From assembly GCF_000383595.1 (NCBI RefSeq), contig NZ_KB911581.1, positions 6,655,519 to 6,719,518 of the forward strand: DNA of 64,000 nt, written 5' to 3'. How positions within the stretch are numbered: the stretch's first letter is position 1; the number at the start of each line of letters is the position of its first letter. A program made the translations under genes and the position numbers. Below, one piece after another: positions 24,210 to 33,125 of the stretch. The DNA comes from Streptomyces bottropensis ATCC 25435 (GTDB taxonomy: Bacteria > Actinomycetota > Actinomycetes > Streptomycetales > Streptomycetaceae). The notes under the pieces are model-generated. The model was given only the letters and a program-made list of their open reading frames with translations, ran no database searches and was not told the DNA's origin.

Positions 24210-26087
24210 ATGGACCTGACCCGGCTGTTGTCCGACGACCGCCCGTTCGCGCTGCTGCGCCGCCGCACACCGGGCCTGCACGACCACGACACGGTGGAGC
24301 TGCTGATCGGTCCGGTGACCACCTGCGAGCGGCTCGCCGACCTGCCCGACGAGGGGCTGGCGCTCGTGCCCTTCCGGCAGATCCGGGAACGCGGCTTCGA
24401 CGTCCGCGACGACGGCACACCCCTGTCCGTGCTGGTGCCCGAGGAGTCGTACGAGCTGCCGCTGGACCGGGTCCTCGCGGAGCTGCCCGCGCACGACGTC
24501 CGGGTCGAGGGCGGGGGCTTCGACGTGGACGACGAGGAGTACGCGCAGATCGTCGGCCGGGTCCTGCGCGAGGAGATCGGGCGGGGCGAGGGCGCGAACT
24601 TCGTGATCCGGCGGACCTACGAGGGCACGGTCCCGGGCTTCGGGCGGGCCGACGCGCTCGCGCTGTTCCGGCGCCTGTTGCGGGGCGAGCGGGGCGCGTA
24701 CTGGACGTTCGTGGTGCACACCGGTGAGCGCACGCTGGTCGGCGCCAGCCCGGAGGTGCACGTACGGATGTCCGGCGGGACGGTCGTGATGAACCCGATC
24801 AGCGGGACCTACCGCTATCCGGCCGAGGGGCCGACACCGGAGGATCTGCTGGCCTTCCTCGCCGACGGCAAGGAGATCGAGGAGCTGTCGATGGTCGTCG
24901 ACGAGGAGCTCAAGATGATGTGCACGGTCGGCGACATGGGCGGGGTCGTGGTCGGACCCCGGCTGAAGGAGATGGCCCACCTCGCGCACACCGAGTACGA
25001 GCTGCGCGGGCGGTCCTCGCTGGATGTGCGGGAGGTGCTGAAGGAGACGATGTTCGCCGCCACGGTCACCGGGTCGCCCGTGCAGAACGCGTGCCGGGTG
25101 ATCGAGCGGTACGAGCCCGTCGGGCGGGACGGTGTCGGGCGCGGGTACTACGCGGGGGCGCTGGCGCTGCTGGGACGGGACTCGGGAGGGGCGCAGACCC
25201 TGGACTCGCCGATCCTGATCCGGACCGCCGACATCGCGGCGGACGGACGGCTGAAGGTGCCGGTGGGGGCCACGCTGGTCCGGGGGTCCGATCCGGCGGG
25301 CGAGGTCGCCGAGACCCACGCGAAGGCGGCGGGGGTGCTGGCCGCGCTGGGAGTGCGGCCGAGGCGGCCCGGCCCGGAACGGGTGGGGCCGGCGCTGGCG
25401 GACGACCCCCGGGTGCGGGCCGCGCTGGACGGGCGGCGGGGGGCTCTGGCGCCGTTCTGGCTGCGGATGCGGGAGCGGACGGCCGAGCTGACCGGGCACG
25501 CGCTGGTCGTGGACGCCGAGGACACGTTCACCGCGATGCTCGCGCACCTGCTCAGGTCCTCGGGGCTGGAGGTCACGGTACGGCGGTACGACGAGCCGGG
25601 GCTGCGGGAGGCCGTGCTCGCGCACGAGGGGGTGGTGGTCCTCGGGCCCGGCCCCGGGGATCCGGGCGACCTCGGCGACCCGAAGATGCGCTTCCTGCGG
25701 TCGCTGACCGCCGAGGTGCTGCGCGGGCATCGATACGGGGTGCTCGGGGTGTGCCTCGGGCACGAACTCATCGCGTCGGAGCTGGGGTTGGAGATCGTGC
25801 GCAAGGAGGTGCCCTACCAGGGGGCGCAGACCGCGATCGATCTCTTCGGCAGGGAGGAGACCGTGGGGTTCTACAACAGTTTCGTGGCCCGCTGCGACGA
25901 CGGCACGGCCGGGGAGCTGGCGGCCCACGGGGTGGAGGTCAGCCGCAGCGGGAGCGGTGAGGTGCACGCGCTGCGCGGGGCCGGGTTCGCGGGAGTGCAG
26001 TTCCATCCGGAGTCGGTGCTGACGCTGGACGGGGTGAGTGTGGTGCGTCAGCTGGTGGCGGGGGTTCAGTCACTGCGGGCGGTATAG
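24210..26087 (+). CDS. trpE: Anthranilate synthase, fused TrpE-TrpG
   Basis: The 625-residue protein makes anthranilate from chorismate and glutamine. Residues 1 to about 425 are the chorismate-binding component (GERTLVGASPEVHVRM, NPISGTYRYPAEG, DEELKMMCTVGDMG, GSPVQNACRVIE, RGYYAGALALLG). Residues from about 450 are a class I glutamine amidotransferase with the nucleophile in VLGVCLGHE (about Cys515) and His/Glu in QFHPESV. ATG at 24210 follows GAAGAGG. Expression is governed by the leader peptide and attenuator upstream. Similar fusions also occur in phenazine gene clusters (PhzE), but the Trp-codon leader argues for tryptophan control. trpD is about 27 kb away. Confidence 0.93.
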   Translation: MDLTRLLSDDRPFALLRRRTPGLHDHDTVELLIGPVTTCERLADLPDEGLALVPFRQIRERGFDVRDDGTPLSVLVPEESYELPLDRVLAELPAHDVRVEGGGFDVDDEEYAQIVGRVLREEIGRGEGANFVIRRTYEGTVPGFGRADALALFRRLLRGERGAYWTFVVHTGERTLVGASPEVHVRMSGGTVVMNPISGTYRYPAEGPTPEDLLAFLADGKEIEELSMVVDEELKMMCTVGDMGGVVVGPRLKEMAHLAHTEYELRGRSSLDVREVLKETMFAATVTGSPVQNACRVIERYEPVGRDGVGRGYYAGALALLGRDSGGAQTLDSPILIRTADIAADGRLKVPVGATLVRGSDPAGEVAETHAKAAGVLAALGVRPRRPGPERVGPALADDPRVRAALDGRRGALAPFWLRMRERTAELTGHALVVDAEDTFTAMLAHLLRSSGLEVTVRRYDEPGLREAVLAHEGVVVLGPGPGDPGDLGDPKMRFLRSLTAEVLRGHRYGVLGVCLGHELIASELGLEIVRKEVPYQGAQTAIDLFGREETVGFYNSFVARCDDGTAGELAAHGVEVSRSGSGEVHALRGAGFAGVQFHPESVLTLDGVSVVRQLVAGVQSLRAV

Positions 26088-26139
26088 CGGTACAGGGGGC
26101 CGCGGGGTGGTGCGGGGTCGTGGGTCGGGTGCGGGGCGG

Positions 26140-26228
26140 GTGGGGGCATAGTCGCGCAGTTCCCCGCGCCCCTGAAAAGCAGGGGCTGGGGCTTCAAGGG
26201 GCGCGGGGAACTGCGCGAGAAGCCCCAC
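26140..26228. repeat. Dispersed palindromic repeat, compact copy
   Basis: Outer arms GTGGGGGC / AGCCCCAC and inner arms CGCGCAGTTCCCCGCGCCCC (from about 26154) / GGGGCGCGGGGAACTGCGCG (to about 26217) form a long imperfect palindrome with a short GAAAAGC/TTCA centre. The same sequence recurs at 43905-43997, 52790-52999 and, as one arm, at 63751-63772. It sits between the 3' end of trpE and the 3' end of pfkA and may act as a bidirectional terminator. Confidence 0.85.
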
Positions 26229-26276
26229 CGGAGCCGCACCCGCCCACGAACCCGCGCCCCGCGCCACCGGGCGCCC

Positions 26277-27305
26277 TCAGCCGAAGAAGACCCCCACCTC
26301 CTCGTACAGCTTCGGATCCACCGTCTTCAGCCTGGCCGTCGCGTCGGCGATCGGGACGCGCACGATGTCCGTGCCGCGCAGGGCCACCATCTTGCCGAAG
26401 TCGCGGTCACGGACCGCGTCGATGGCGTGCAGGCCGAAGCGCGTGGCGAGCCAGCGGTCGAAGGCCGAGGGCGTGCCGCCGCGCTGGACGTGGCCGAGGA
26501 CGGTCGTACGGGCCTCCTTGCCCGTACGCCTCTCGATCTCCTTGGCCAGCCATTCACCGACCCCGGAGAGCCGGACGTGGCCGAAGGAGTCGAGCGAGCC
26601 GTCCTTGAGGACCATCTCGCCGTCCTTGGGCATGGCCCCCTCCGCGACGACCACGATCGGCGCGTAGGAGGCCTTGAAACGGGACGTCACCCAGGCGCAC
26701 ACCTTGTCGACGTCGAAGCGCTGTTCGGGGATGAGGATGACGTTGGCGCCGCCGGCCAGGCCGGAGTGGATGGCGATCCAGCCGGCGTGCCGGCCCATCA
26801 CCTCCACCACCAGCACGCGCATGTGCGACTCCGCGGTGGTGTGGAGGCGGTCGATGGCCTCCGTCGCGATGCCGACGGCGGTGTCGAAGCCGAAGGTGTA
26901 GTCCGTGGCCGAGAGGTCGTTGTCGATGGTCTTGGGGACGCCCACGCACGGCACCCCGTACTCGTCGGACAGCCGCGCGGCCACCCCGAGCGTGTCCTCG
27001 CCGCCGATGGCGATGAGCGCGTCGACCTCCTGCTTGGCGAGGTTGTCCTTGATACGGCGGATGCCGTTCTCCTGCTGGAGCGGGTTGGTGCGCGAGGAGC
27101 CGAGGATGGTGCCGCCGCGGGGCAGGATGCCGCGGACGGCGGGGATGTCGAGGCGGACGGTGTCGTTCTCCAGCGGCCCCCGCCAGCCGTCCCGGAAGCC
27201 GACGAAGTCGTAGCCGTACTCCTGCACGCCCTTGCGCACGACGCCCCGGATGACGGCGTTGAGCCCGGGGCAGTCGCCGCCTCCGGTGAGTACTCCGACG
27301 CGCAT
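26277..27305 (-). CDS. pfkA: 6-phosphofructokinase
   Basis: The 342-residue enzyme phosphorylates fructose 6-phosphate. Core motifs are MRVGVLTGGGDCPGLNAVIR, GILPRGGTILGSSRTNP, IGGEDTLGVAARL, GVPKTIDNDLSATDYTFGFDTA, VVEVMGRHAGWIA and LGHVQRGGTPSAFDRWLA. GGEDT replaces the GGDGS of E. coli ATP-PFK, and PKTIDND carries the Lys found in the PPi-using and actinobacterial group III forms, so the phosphoryl donor cannot be read from the sequence alone; studied Streptomyces enzymes of this type use ATP. ATG at 27303-27305 has GAAGGGA upstream; the frame upstream is non-coding. Confidence 0.95.
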   Translation of the reverse strand: MRVGVLTGGGDCPGLNAVIRGVVRKGVQEYGYDFVGFRDGWRGPLENDTVRLDIPAVRGILPRGGTILGSSRTNPLQQENGIRRIKDNLAKQEVDALIAIGGEDTLGVAARLSDEYGVPCVGVPKTIDNDLSATDYTFGFDTAVGIATEAIDRLHTTAESHMRVLVVEVMGRHAGWIAIHSGLAGGANVILIPEQRFDVDKVCAWVTSRFKASYAPIVVVAEGAMPKDGEMVLKDGSLDSFGHVRLSGVGEWLAKEIERRTGKEARTTVLGHVQRGGTPSAFDRWLATRFGLHAIDAVRDRDFGKMVALRGTDIVRVPIADATARLKTVDPKLYEEVGVFFG

Positions 27306-27470
27306 GGAAAAGTCCCTTCGCCGCGGTTGCCTGGTGAGGGTCACGCTAATAGTGATCCAGGTCACTTCGACATGCGCGGGAAGGTCAATTCCGGCGAATT
27401 GCTGTTGATAGAGGGTGAGTTGATCGAAGTTGATCAAATCGCCTTCACCCTATGGGGTGATTCATGACGT
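27306..27470 (-). promoter_or_regulatory. AT-richer pfkA upstream region with nested inverted repeats
   Basis: Between macR and pfkA lie 165 bases that are much richer in A and T than the surroundings. Inverted repeats include TTGATC / GATCAA (27420-27425 and 27432-27437), TCACCC / GGGTGA (27445-27450 and 27455-27460), and an outer pair AGGGTGA (27412-27418) / TCACCCT (27445-27451). These look like operators or promoter elements for pfkA. Confidence 0.45.
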
Positions 27471-28211
27471 TTACACGTCGTCGAGCCCGCGCTCTATGGC
27501 ATAGCGGACCAGTTCCACCCGGTTGTGGAGCTGGAGCTTGCCGAGGGTGTTCTGCACATGGTTCTGGACGGTGCGGTGGGAGATGACGAGGCGCTCGGCG
27601 ATCTGCTTGTAGCTCAGCCCTTTGGCGACGAGCCGGAGCACCTCGGTCTCGCGGTCGGTCAGCTGCGGCGCCTTGGGCTCGTCGGCGCCCGGCGCGGGGG
27701 CGGGCTCGGAGGCGAGACGGCGGTACTCGCCGAGGACCAGGCCCGCGAGACCGGGGGTGAAGACCGGATCGCCGACCGCGGTACGGCGTACGGCGTCGAC
27801 CAGCTCCTCCGTCGAGGCCGACTTCAGCAGGTAACCCGTCGCGCCGGACTTCACCGCTTCCAGGACGTCCGCGTGCTCCCCGCTCGCCGACAGGACCAGC
27901 ACCCGCAACGCCGGGTTCGCGCCGACCAGTTCCTTGCAGACCTGCGCCCCCGGCTTCGCGGGCAGGTTCAGGTCCAGGACGAGGACGTCCGGTGCGACGG
28001 CTCCGGCGCGCCGCACCGCCTGCTCGCCGTCGCCCGCCGTGGCGACCACGTCGAAGCCGGACTCGGCCAGGTCACGGGCGACGGCGTCGCGCCACATGGG
28101 GTGGTCGTCGACCACCATGACCCGGATCGGGCCGCCCCCGCCGGACGGTGCGCCCACGTCCACCGGCCCGCCGCCGCGCACACTCTCTTCGCTCTCCACG
28201 CGCTCCGTCAC
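27471..28211 (-). CDS. macR: Response regulator MacR-like (NarL/LuxR type)
   Basis: The 246-residue regulator has a receiver domain (IRVMVVDDHPMWRDAV; phospho-acceptor Asp in VLVLDLNLP; Lys in YLLKSAS) and a C-terminal LuxR helix-turn-helix, LTDRETEVLRLVAKGLSYKQ then ERLVISHRTVQNHVQNTLGK. The start overlaps the stop of the upstream kinase gene by four bases. Position next to pfkA and domain layout match MacR (SCO2120) of S. coelicolor, which from memory controls differentiation through TGAGTACnnGTACTCA boxes; such a box occurs at 8238-8253. Confidence 0.85.
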   Translation of the reverse strand: MTERVESEESVRGGGPVDVGAPSGGGGPIRVMVVDDHPMWRDAVARDLAESGFDVVATAGDGEQAVRRAGAVAPDVLVLDLNLPAKPGAQVCKELVGANPALRVLVLSASGEHADVLEAVKSGATGYLLKSASTEELVDAVRRTAVGDPVFTPGLAGLVLGEYRRLASEPAPAPGADEPKAPQLTDRETEVLRLVAKGLSYKQIAERLVISHRTVQNHVQNTLGKLQLHNRVELVRYAIERGLDDV

Positions 28212-29449
28212 CGCTTCTCCGCCTTCCCCCGTACGCCCTTGGGCCGTTCCGCGGCCCTGGGCACCTTCAGTTCCACTTCGGTGCCCTGTCCGGGCACCGA
28301 GATCAGTTCGGCCGTGCCGCCTATGTCGCGCAGCCGTCCCCGGATGGAGAGGGCCACGCCGAGCCGGCCCTCGCCCTCGGCCTGGGCGAGCCGGCCGTCG
28401 GGGATGCCGGGGCCGTCGTCCCGTACGGTCACGACGATCTCGTCCGGCCAGTCCTCGACCAGGATCCAGGCCCGTGCCCCGTCGCCCGCGTGCGCGCGCA
28501 CATTGTCCAGGGCGGCGCCCACGGCCGCCGCCAGCTCCCGCGCGGCCGCCGGGGGCAGCGGCACCGGTCCGCCGGGCTCCGAGAAGGTGACCGTCGCGCT
28601 CGCGTACGGGGCGAGAAGGGCCCGCAGATCCATCGGGCCGGCGTCGGCGTCGGGGTCCGGCTCGTCCACCACCCGTACGAGCGCTCCCCGGGCCGCGTCC
28701 TCGGAGATCCGGGAGACGGGGACCAGGCCGCCGGAGACCAGGGTGCGCAACGCGACCTCCTGCTCGCCCGCCATGCGCCCCAGCTCGGCCGCCTCGCCGC
28801 CGAGGGCGGTGCCCCGCCGCTGGACCATGGCGAGGACCTGCAGGACGCCGTCGTGGATGTCCCGGGCGAGGCGTTCCCGTTCACGGGTGGCGGCCTCGAT
28901 CTCCAGGGCGCGGGCGAGGGTGCGCTCGGAGGCGCGGGCCACCTCGACGACGTACCCGATGGCGATCGAGGCGACCCAGACCAGGAGCACGTTGTGGACG
29001 GTGTCGCGGGTGGGTGCGCCGCGGTGGATCAGGTTGGCGGCGGCGATGAGCGTGGAGGCGAAGGCGGCCCAGCGCCAGCCGCCCTTGATGGCGAAGGCCA
29101 GCACGGCGCCGGCGGTCCATATGGACGGCAGGGTGGGGCCGCCGGCCTCGACCCGGGCGGCCGAGTCGGCGAGCCGGGTGAGCAGGATGCCGACGATGGC
29201 GATGGTGAGGTCGGCCGCGAGGAACCGCTTGGTGCAGCCGGCCGCGCTCGCCACCTTCGGCAGGGTCAGCAGCGTCCAGGCGACCAGCACCGCGAGGTAG
29301 GCGATGGCCGGCCACGGACGGGGGAACTTGTCGTACGCGCTGAGGAAGAGGCCGACGGCGTAGACCGCCGTCAGGACCCGGTAGCCGGTGAGCGCACGCC
29401 ACAGCGGCTGCTCGACCGACATGCGCATGACTCGTTCGCGCTCAGGCAT
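28208..29449 (-). CDS. macS: Sensor histidine kinase MacS-like
   Basis: The 413-residue membrane kinase has about five hydrophobic helices in residues 15-150, then a HisKA_3 dimerisation helix with the phospho-acceptor His in ERLARDIHDGVLQVLAMV (about residue 200), and an HATPase domain (ALDNVRAHAGDG; DDGPGIPDG; GVALSIRGRLRDIGG). It lacks a large extracytoplasmic sensor domain, so it may sense the membrane itself. ATG at 29447-29449 is chosen; a GTG nine codons earlier is possible. It is translationally coupled to macR. Its signal is not known to me. Confidence 0.85.
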   Translation of the reverse strand: MPERERVMRMSVEQPLWRALTGYRVLTAVYAVGLFLSAYDKFPRPWPAIAYLAVLVAWTLLTLPKVASAAGCTKRFLAADLTIAIVGILLTRLADSAARVEAGGPTLPSIWTAGAVLAFAIKGGWRWAAFASTLIAAANLIHRGAPTRDTVHNVLLVWVASIAIGYVVEVARASERTLARALEIEAATRERERLARDIHDGVLQVLAMVQRRGTALGGEAAELGRMAGEQEVALRTLVSGGLVPVSRISEDAARGALVRVVDEPDPDADAGPMDLRALLAPYASATVTFSEPGGPVPLPPAAARELAAAVGAALDNVRAHAGDGARAWILVEDWPDEIVVTVRDDGPGIPDGRLAQAEGEGRLGVALSIRGRLRDIGGTAELISVPGQGTEVELKVPRAAERPKGVRGKAEKR

Positions 29450-29520
29450 ATCCCCCACCCACCCACCGGACCCCACGACGATCGCGTCCGGGAACGCGAC
29501 CGTACCCGGGAAAGCGGCCG

Positions 29521-30351
29521 TTACGAAGCCGGCCGGTCCCGGTCGGCCCGGGTGTCCTCCGCCCGTCCCCGCTGTTCCCCGGCCGGCCGGTCCTTGGCCG
29601 CCTTTTCCTTCTCGGCCTTGACCAGGGCCGCCCTGGCGGCCTTGTCGGCCTCCCTCTCGGCCTTCGCCGCCTCCGCGATCTGCCGCTTGGCGGCGGTCGC
29701 GTAGATGTCCACGTACTCCTGGCCCGAGAGCTTCATGATCTCGTACATGACCTCGTCGGTCAGCGCCCGCAGCACGAAGCGGTCGTGCTCCATGCCCTGG
29801 TAGCGGCTGAAGTCGAGGGGCTTGCCGATCCGGATGCCGGGGCGCATCACCTTCGGCAGGACCTTGCCCGGCGGCTGGATCTTCTCCGTGTCGATCATGG
29901 CGACGGGGATGACGGGCGCGCCGGTGGCGAGGGCCACCCGCGCCAGGCCGCCGGGCTTGCCCCGGTAGAGGCGGCCGTCGGGCGAGCGGGTGCCCTCGGG
30001 GTAGATGCCGAACAGCTCGCCGCTCTCGATGACCTGTACACCGCTGTTGATGGCGGCCTCACCCGCGCCCCGCGCCCCGGAACGGTCCACCGGGAGCTGG
30101 CCGACCCCCTTGAAGAAGGCGGCCGTCAGCTTGCCCTTGACCCCGGGGGTGGTGAAGTACTCCGCCTTCGCGATGAAGGTGACCTTGCGGTCGAGGACCG
30201 CGGGGAGGAAGAAGGAGTCCGAGAAGGAGAGGTGGTTGCTCGCGAGGATCGCCGCGCCCTCGGGCGGAATGTTCTCCAGACCCTCCACCCAGGGCCGGAA
30301 AGTGACCTTGAGCGGTCCCCCGATAGCGACCTTCATCGCGCCGTACAACAC
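29521..30351 (-). CDS. Lysophospholipid (1-acylglycerol-3-phosphate) acyltransferase family protein
   Basis: The 276-residue protein is a PlsC-type acyltransferase: SNHLSFSDSFF carries the catalytic HX4D motif, and IYPEGTRSPDGRLYRGKPG is the glycerol-phosphate binding motif. It probably acylates lysophosphatidic acid or a related glycolipid at the inner membrane. The last 60 residues are a Lys/Ala/Glu-rich extension, probably a charged helix. GTG at 30349-30351 has AGAGAGG upstream at 8 bases. The mycobacterial gene in the equivalent position is Rv2182c. Confidence 0.9.
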   Translation of the reverse strand: MLYGAMKVAIGGPLKVTFRPWVEGLENIPPEGAAILASNHLSFSDSFFLPAVLDRKVTFIAKAEYFTTPGVKGKLTAAFFKGVGQLPVDRSGARGAGEAAINSGVQVIESGELFGIYPEGTRSPDGRLYRGKPGGLARVALATGAPVIPVAMIDTEKIQPPGKVLPKVMRPGIRIGKPLDFSRYQGMEHDRFVLRALTDEVMYEIMKLSGQEYVDIYATAAKRQIAEAAKAEREADKAARAALVKAEKEKAAKDRPAGEQRGRAEDTRADRDRPAS

Positions 30352-30532
30352 CCGAGTGCCTCTCTCTGTTCTGAGGATCAGACCTTAACCCGGACGCCAG
30401 GAGAACGGTCCTACGCCCCTGGCCGGTGTCGGCCACCACCGGGCGAAGCCCCTGGTCGGTGTCGGAGCGGTCGCGTACGGTGAACCACATCCGCACTCAT
30501 TCACACCTTTCTCACGAACAGGAGACCGAACC

Positions 30533-31402
30533 GTGCCGGTCCTTCCTGGAGCCGAGCCGTATCACCACGAGGGCGGGGAGGTCGGAGTACTCCTCTGTCA
30601 CGGGTTCACCGGGTCCCCGCAGTCGATGCGCCCCTGGGCGGAATATCTCGCCGCGCGGGGGCTGACCGTCGCGCTGCCCCTGCTGCCGGGACACGGCACC
30701 CGCTGGGAGGACCTCCGTCCGACCGGCTGGCAGGACTGGTACGCGGAGGTGGACCGCGAGCTGCGGGCCCTGCGCGAGCGCTGTGCGCACGTCTTCGTCG
30801 CGGGGCTGTCCATGGGCGGCGCGCTGGCGCTGCGGCTGGCAGCCAAGCACGGGGACGCGGTCGACGGCGTGGTGGTCGTCAACCCGGCGAACAAGGTGCA
30901 CGGCCCGGCCGCGCACGCCCTCCCCCTGCTGCGGCACTTCGTCCCCACCACCAAGGGGATCACCAGCGACATCGCGAAGGAGGGCGTCGAGGAGGTGGGG
31001 TACAGCCATGTGCCGCTCCACGCGGCGCACTCGCTGCGCAGTTTCCTGCGTCTCGTCGACGGCGAACTGCCCCAGGTGACCCAGCCGTTGCTGCTGCTGC
31101 ACAGCCCGCGGGACCATGTGGTGCCGCCCGTCGACTCCGAGCGCGTCCTCGGCCGGGTGTCGTCCACGGACGTCACGGAGATCCTGCTGGAACAGAGCCA
31201 CCATGTCGCGACGTTGGACCACGATGCGGGCCGGATCTTCGAGGAGAGCCTCGCGTTCGTCACCCGGCTCGTGACGGAGTCCGGGGCGGCGCGGGTGAAG
31301 GAGTCCGACGCGGAATCCGTACAGCAGTCTGACTCGGGATCCGCGGGACAGACCGGTCCGGGATCCTTGGAGCAGAGGGAAGGGACGGCCACTGGTGGCT
31401 GA
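30533..31402 (+). CDS. Alpha/beta hydrolase, carboxylesterase/monoacylglycerol lipase type
   Basis: The 289-residue protein has the Est30-like fold: oxyanion region VLLCHGFTGSPQSM, nucleophile elbow VFVAGLSMGGALAL, acid in LHSPRDHVVPP and His in LLEQSHHVATLDHD. The final 35 residues are Ser/Gln/Gly-rich with short repeats and probably disordered. The GTG start follows AGGAGACC. It overlaps the next gene by eight bases. Placed beside an acyltransferase, it could handle acylglycerols; that is inference from context. Confidence 0.88.
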   Translation: MPVLPGAEPYHHEGGEVGVLLCHGFTGSPQSMRPWAEYLAARGLTVALPLLPGHGTRWEDLRPTGWQDWYAEVDRELRALRERCAHVFVAGLSMGGALALRLAAKHGDAVDGVVVVNPANKVHGPAAHALPLLRHFVPTTKGITSDIAKEGVEEVGYSHVPLHAAHSLRSFLRLVDGELPQVTQPLLLLHSPRDHVVPPVDSERVLGRVSSTDVTEILLEQSHHVATLDHDAGRIFEESLAFVTRLVTESGAARVKESDAESVQQSDSGSAGQTGPGSLEQREGTATGG

Positions 31403-32108
31403 GCACGACTCCGAGCGTGAGCCGGAGGAGAAGGGAGCGCCTCTCGGCGCCTCGCCCGGCGACACCCCGGGCGGCTCCTCGGGCGGCTCCGCGGGCGCCT
31501 CGTCCGGCGAACCGCCGGGCGGGTCCGCCGGTGAGGAGCAGCACGTGCCGTTCGACGAGGACGCCGCGTGGCGGGCCATCGTGGCCGGGTTCGGCACCGA
31601 GCCCCCGGACCCGCCGGGCACCAAGCCGTTCCGGTCGGTGGAGGATCTCGCCCTGCTGGAGGCCGAGCCGGAGGACGCCGAGGACAAGTCCCCCGACGCC
31701 GCGGACGCCGCCGGCCCCGCCGCCCCCAGGCCGCTGGGCAGCTCGGTGGCGTTCGCACCCGGCGTCGGCGCGGGCCCGCGCGACTACAGCGTGCCCGACC
31801 CGGTCGGCGAGGACCCGGGCGACCCGGACTCCGACGACGAGGACGAGGACGGGGACGGGGAGGGCCACTTCGTGCCGCCCGAGCCGCCCCCGCTGCCGGA
31901 GGCCGACGCGACCGCCAAGTTCGCCTGGCTGGGGGTGATCGGCGGCCCGGTTCTGCTGCTGCTCGCCGTCCTGCTCGGCTGGGAGATGACCTGGTGGCTC
32001 ACCACCCTCGGCATCGGCGGCTTCCTCGGCGGTTTCGCCACCCTGGTGATGCGGATGAACGCCGACGACGAAGGGGACGACGATCCCGGCCGGGGCGCGG
32101 TCGTCTGA
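31395..32108 (+). CDS. Hypothetical acidic protein with two C-terminal membrane helices
   Basis: The 237-residue protein has a disordered acidic N-terminus rich in Gly/Ser/Pro/Glu/Asp, a conserved-looking middle (FDEDAAWRAIVAGFGTEPPDPP) and two C-terminal membrane helices (about residues 175-195 and 198-222) followed by an acidic tail. GTG at 31395 overlaps the esterase stop, so they form one operon. I do not recognise a function; the arrangement occurs in other streptomycetes as a conserved hypothetical. Confidence 0.75.
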   Translation: MAEHDSEREPEEKGAPLGASPGDTPGGSSGGSAGASSGEPPGGSAGEEQHVPFDEDAAWRAIVAGFGTEPPDPPGTKPFRSVEDLALLEAEPEDAEDKSPDAADAAGPAAPRPLGSSVAFAPGVGAGPRDYSVPDPVGEDPGDPDSDDEDEDGDGEGHFVPPEPPPLPEADATAKFAWLGVIGGPVLLLLAVLLGWEMTWWLTTLGIGGFLGGFATLVMRMNADDEGDDDPGRGAVV

Positions 32109-32128
32109 CCCCGCGGCCGGCGTCGTAC

Positions 32129-32163
32129 GAGGGCCCGTCCGGGAGTGTTCCGGGCGGGCCCTC
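32129..32163. terminator. Bidirectional terminator
   Basis: GAGGGCCCG (32129-32137) pairs with CGGGCCCTC (32155-32163), and an inner CCGG / CCGG pair extends the stem with one unpaired base on each side. It lies between convergent genes. Confidence 0.65.
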
Positions 32164-32224
32164 GACGGTGCCGCGGACGGAGCCGAGGCGGAGGCCGGGT
32201 CGCGGCAGTCCCCGCCGCCCCCGG

Positions 32225-32974
32225 CTAGGGCTCGGCGGGGACCCGGAGGGCGGCCAGGACCGGCAGGTGGTCCGTGGCCGTCCTGAGATCGTCCTCGCTG
32301 ATGCCGGGGTGGTCGAGGGGGACGCCACAGCCGAGGACCTCGATGCCGGGGGTGGCCAGGATCGCGTCGATGCGCTGGTGGGGGTCGGTGGGCGTGGAGC
32401 TGTACTCGCCGCCCCAGGGGGTGGTGGTCCAGCAGTCCTGGAGTTCTCCGGCGAGGCGGCGGAAGGTACGGCCGTCCGGTCGCTCGTTGAGGTCGCCGCC
32501 CGCGACCGCGTGCGTCACACCGAGGGCGGCCAGCCGGTCCAGGAGCAGGCCGCCCTGTTCGTACCGCTCGTCCTTCTGCAGGGAGAGGTGGCAGGACAGG
32601 ACGCCGAGCCGGGCGCGGCCGAAGCGGACCACCGCCGTGGCGAAGCCGCGTCGGTGCAGGCCGGGGGTGAGGGGCAGGAGCACGTCGTCGGTCTGTTCGA
32701 CGGTGGCGCGCAGGCTGCACAGCAGCGCGGGGCCGGAGGCGGTGGCGCCGCCGGAGAGGGTGACCAGCTGGGAGGCCGCGGCGAGCCTGGCGAGTTTCTT
32801 GCGCCAGCGGAAGAAACGGGGCGCCTCCTGGACGAGGACCAGGTCGGGGGCGCAGGCGGTGATCACCCGGGCGAGGGCGTCGGTGTCGTCCCGCATCGAG
32901 CGGATGTTGTAGCTGAGGACGCGGATGATCGCCGAACCGTCGGGGTCCGTGCGGGAGTTGGGCAGCGGCGTCAT
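32225..32974 (-). CDS. Endonuclease/exonuclease/phosphatase family protein
   Basis: The 249-residue protein has the EEP fold motifs: VLSYNIRSMRDD, PDLVLVQEAP (metal-binding Glu), GVLSCHLSL, VAGGDLNERPDG (catalytic Asp/Asn), QRIDAILATPG and ATDHLPVLAAL (catalytic His). No signal peptide is visible, so it is probably cytoplasmic; the substrate may be DNA, RNA or a phosphoester. ATG at 32972-32974 has no Shine-Dalgarno, but TACATT ends seven bases upstream, which fits a leaderless mRNA. The frame continues far upstream as a shadow of glkA. Confidence 0.85.
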   Translation of the reverse strand: MTPLPNSRTDPDGSAIIRVLSYNIRSMRDDTDALARVITACAPDLVLVQEAPRFFRWRKKLARLAAASQLVTLSGGATASGPALLCSLRATVEQTDDVLLPLTPGLHRRGFATAVVRFGRARLGVLSCHLSLQKDERYEQGGLLLDRLAALGVTHAVAGGDLNERPDGRTFRRLAGELQDCWTTTPWGGEYSSTPTDPHQRIDAILATPGIEVLGCGVPLDHPGISEDDLRTATDHLPVLAALRVPAEP

Positions 32975-33069
32975 GTGGATCAATGTACGCCCAAGGACTC
33001 GGGTGCATTTGTCCTTGTGCGGGTGCCGGTGGGGCGTGTTTCCCGGGCCACGCGCCGGGCGTACGCCGA

Positions 33070-33117
33070 TACGCCCCCGCGCCCCCTGGAGAACCAGGAC
33101 GGGGGCACGGGGGCGTA
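33070..33117 (-). terminator. Strong terminator after glkA
   Basis: TACGCCCCCG (33070-33079) pairs with CGGGGGCGTA (33108-33117), continued by CCCC / GGGG and an inner CTGG / CCAG stem. The hairpin begins nine bases beyond the glkA stop codon on the minus strand. Confidence 0.8.
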
Positions 33118-33125
33118 CCTCTCGG

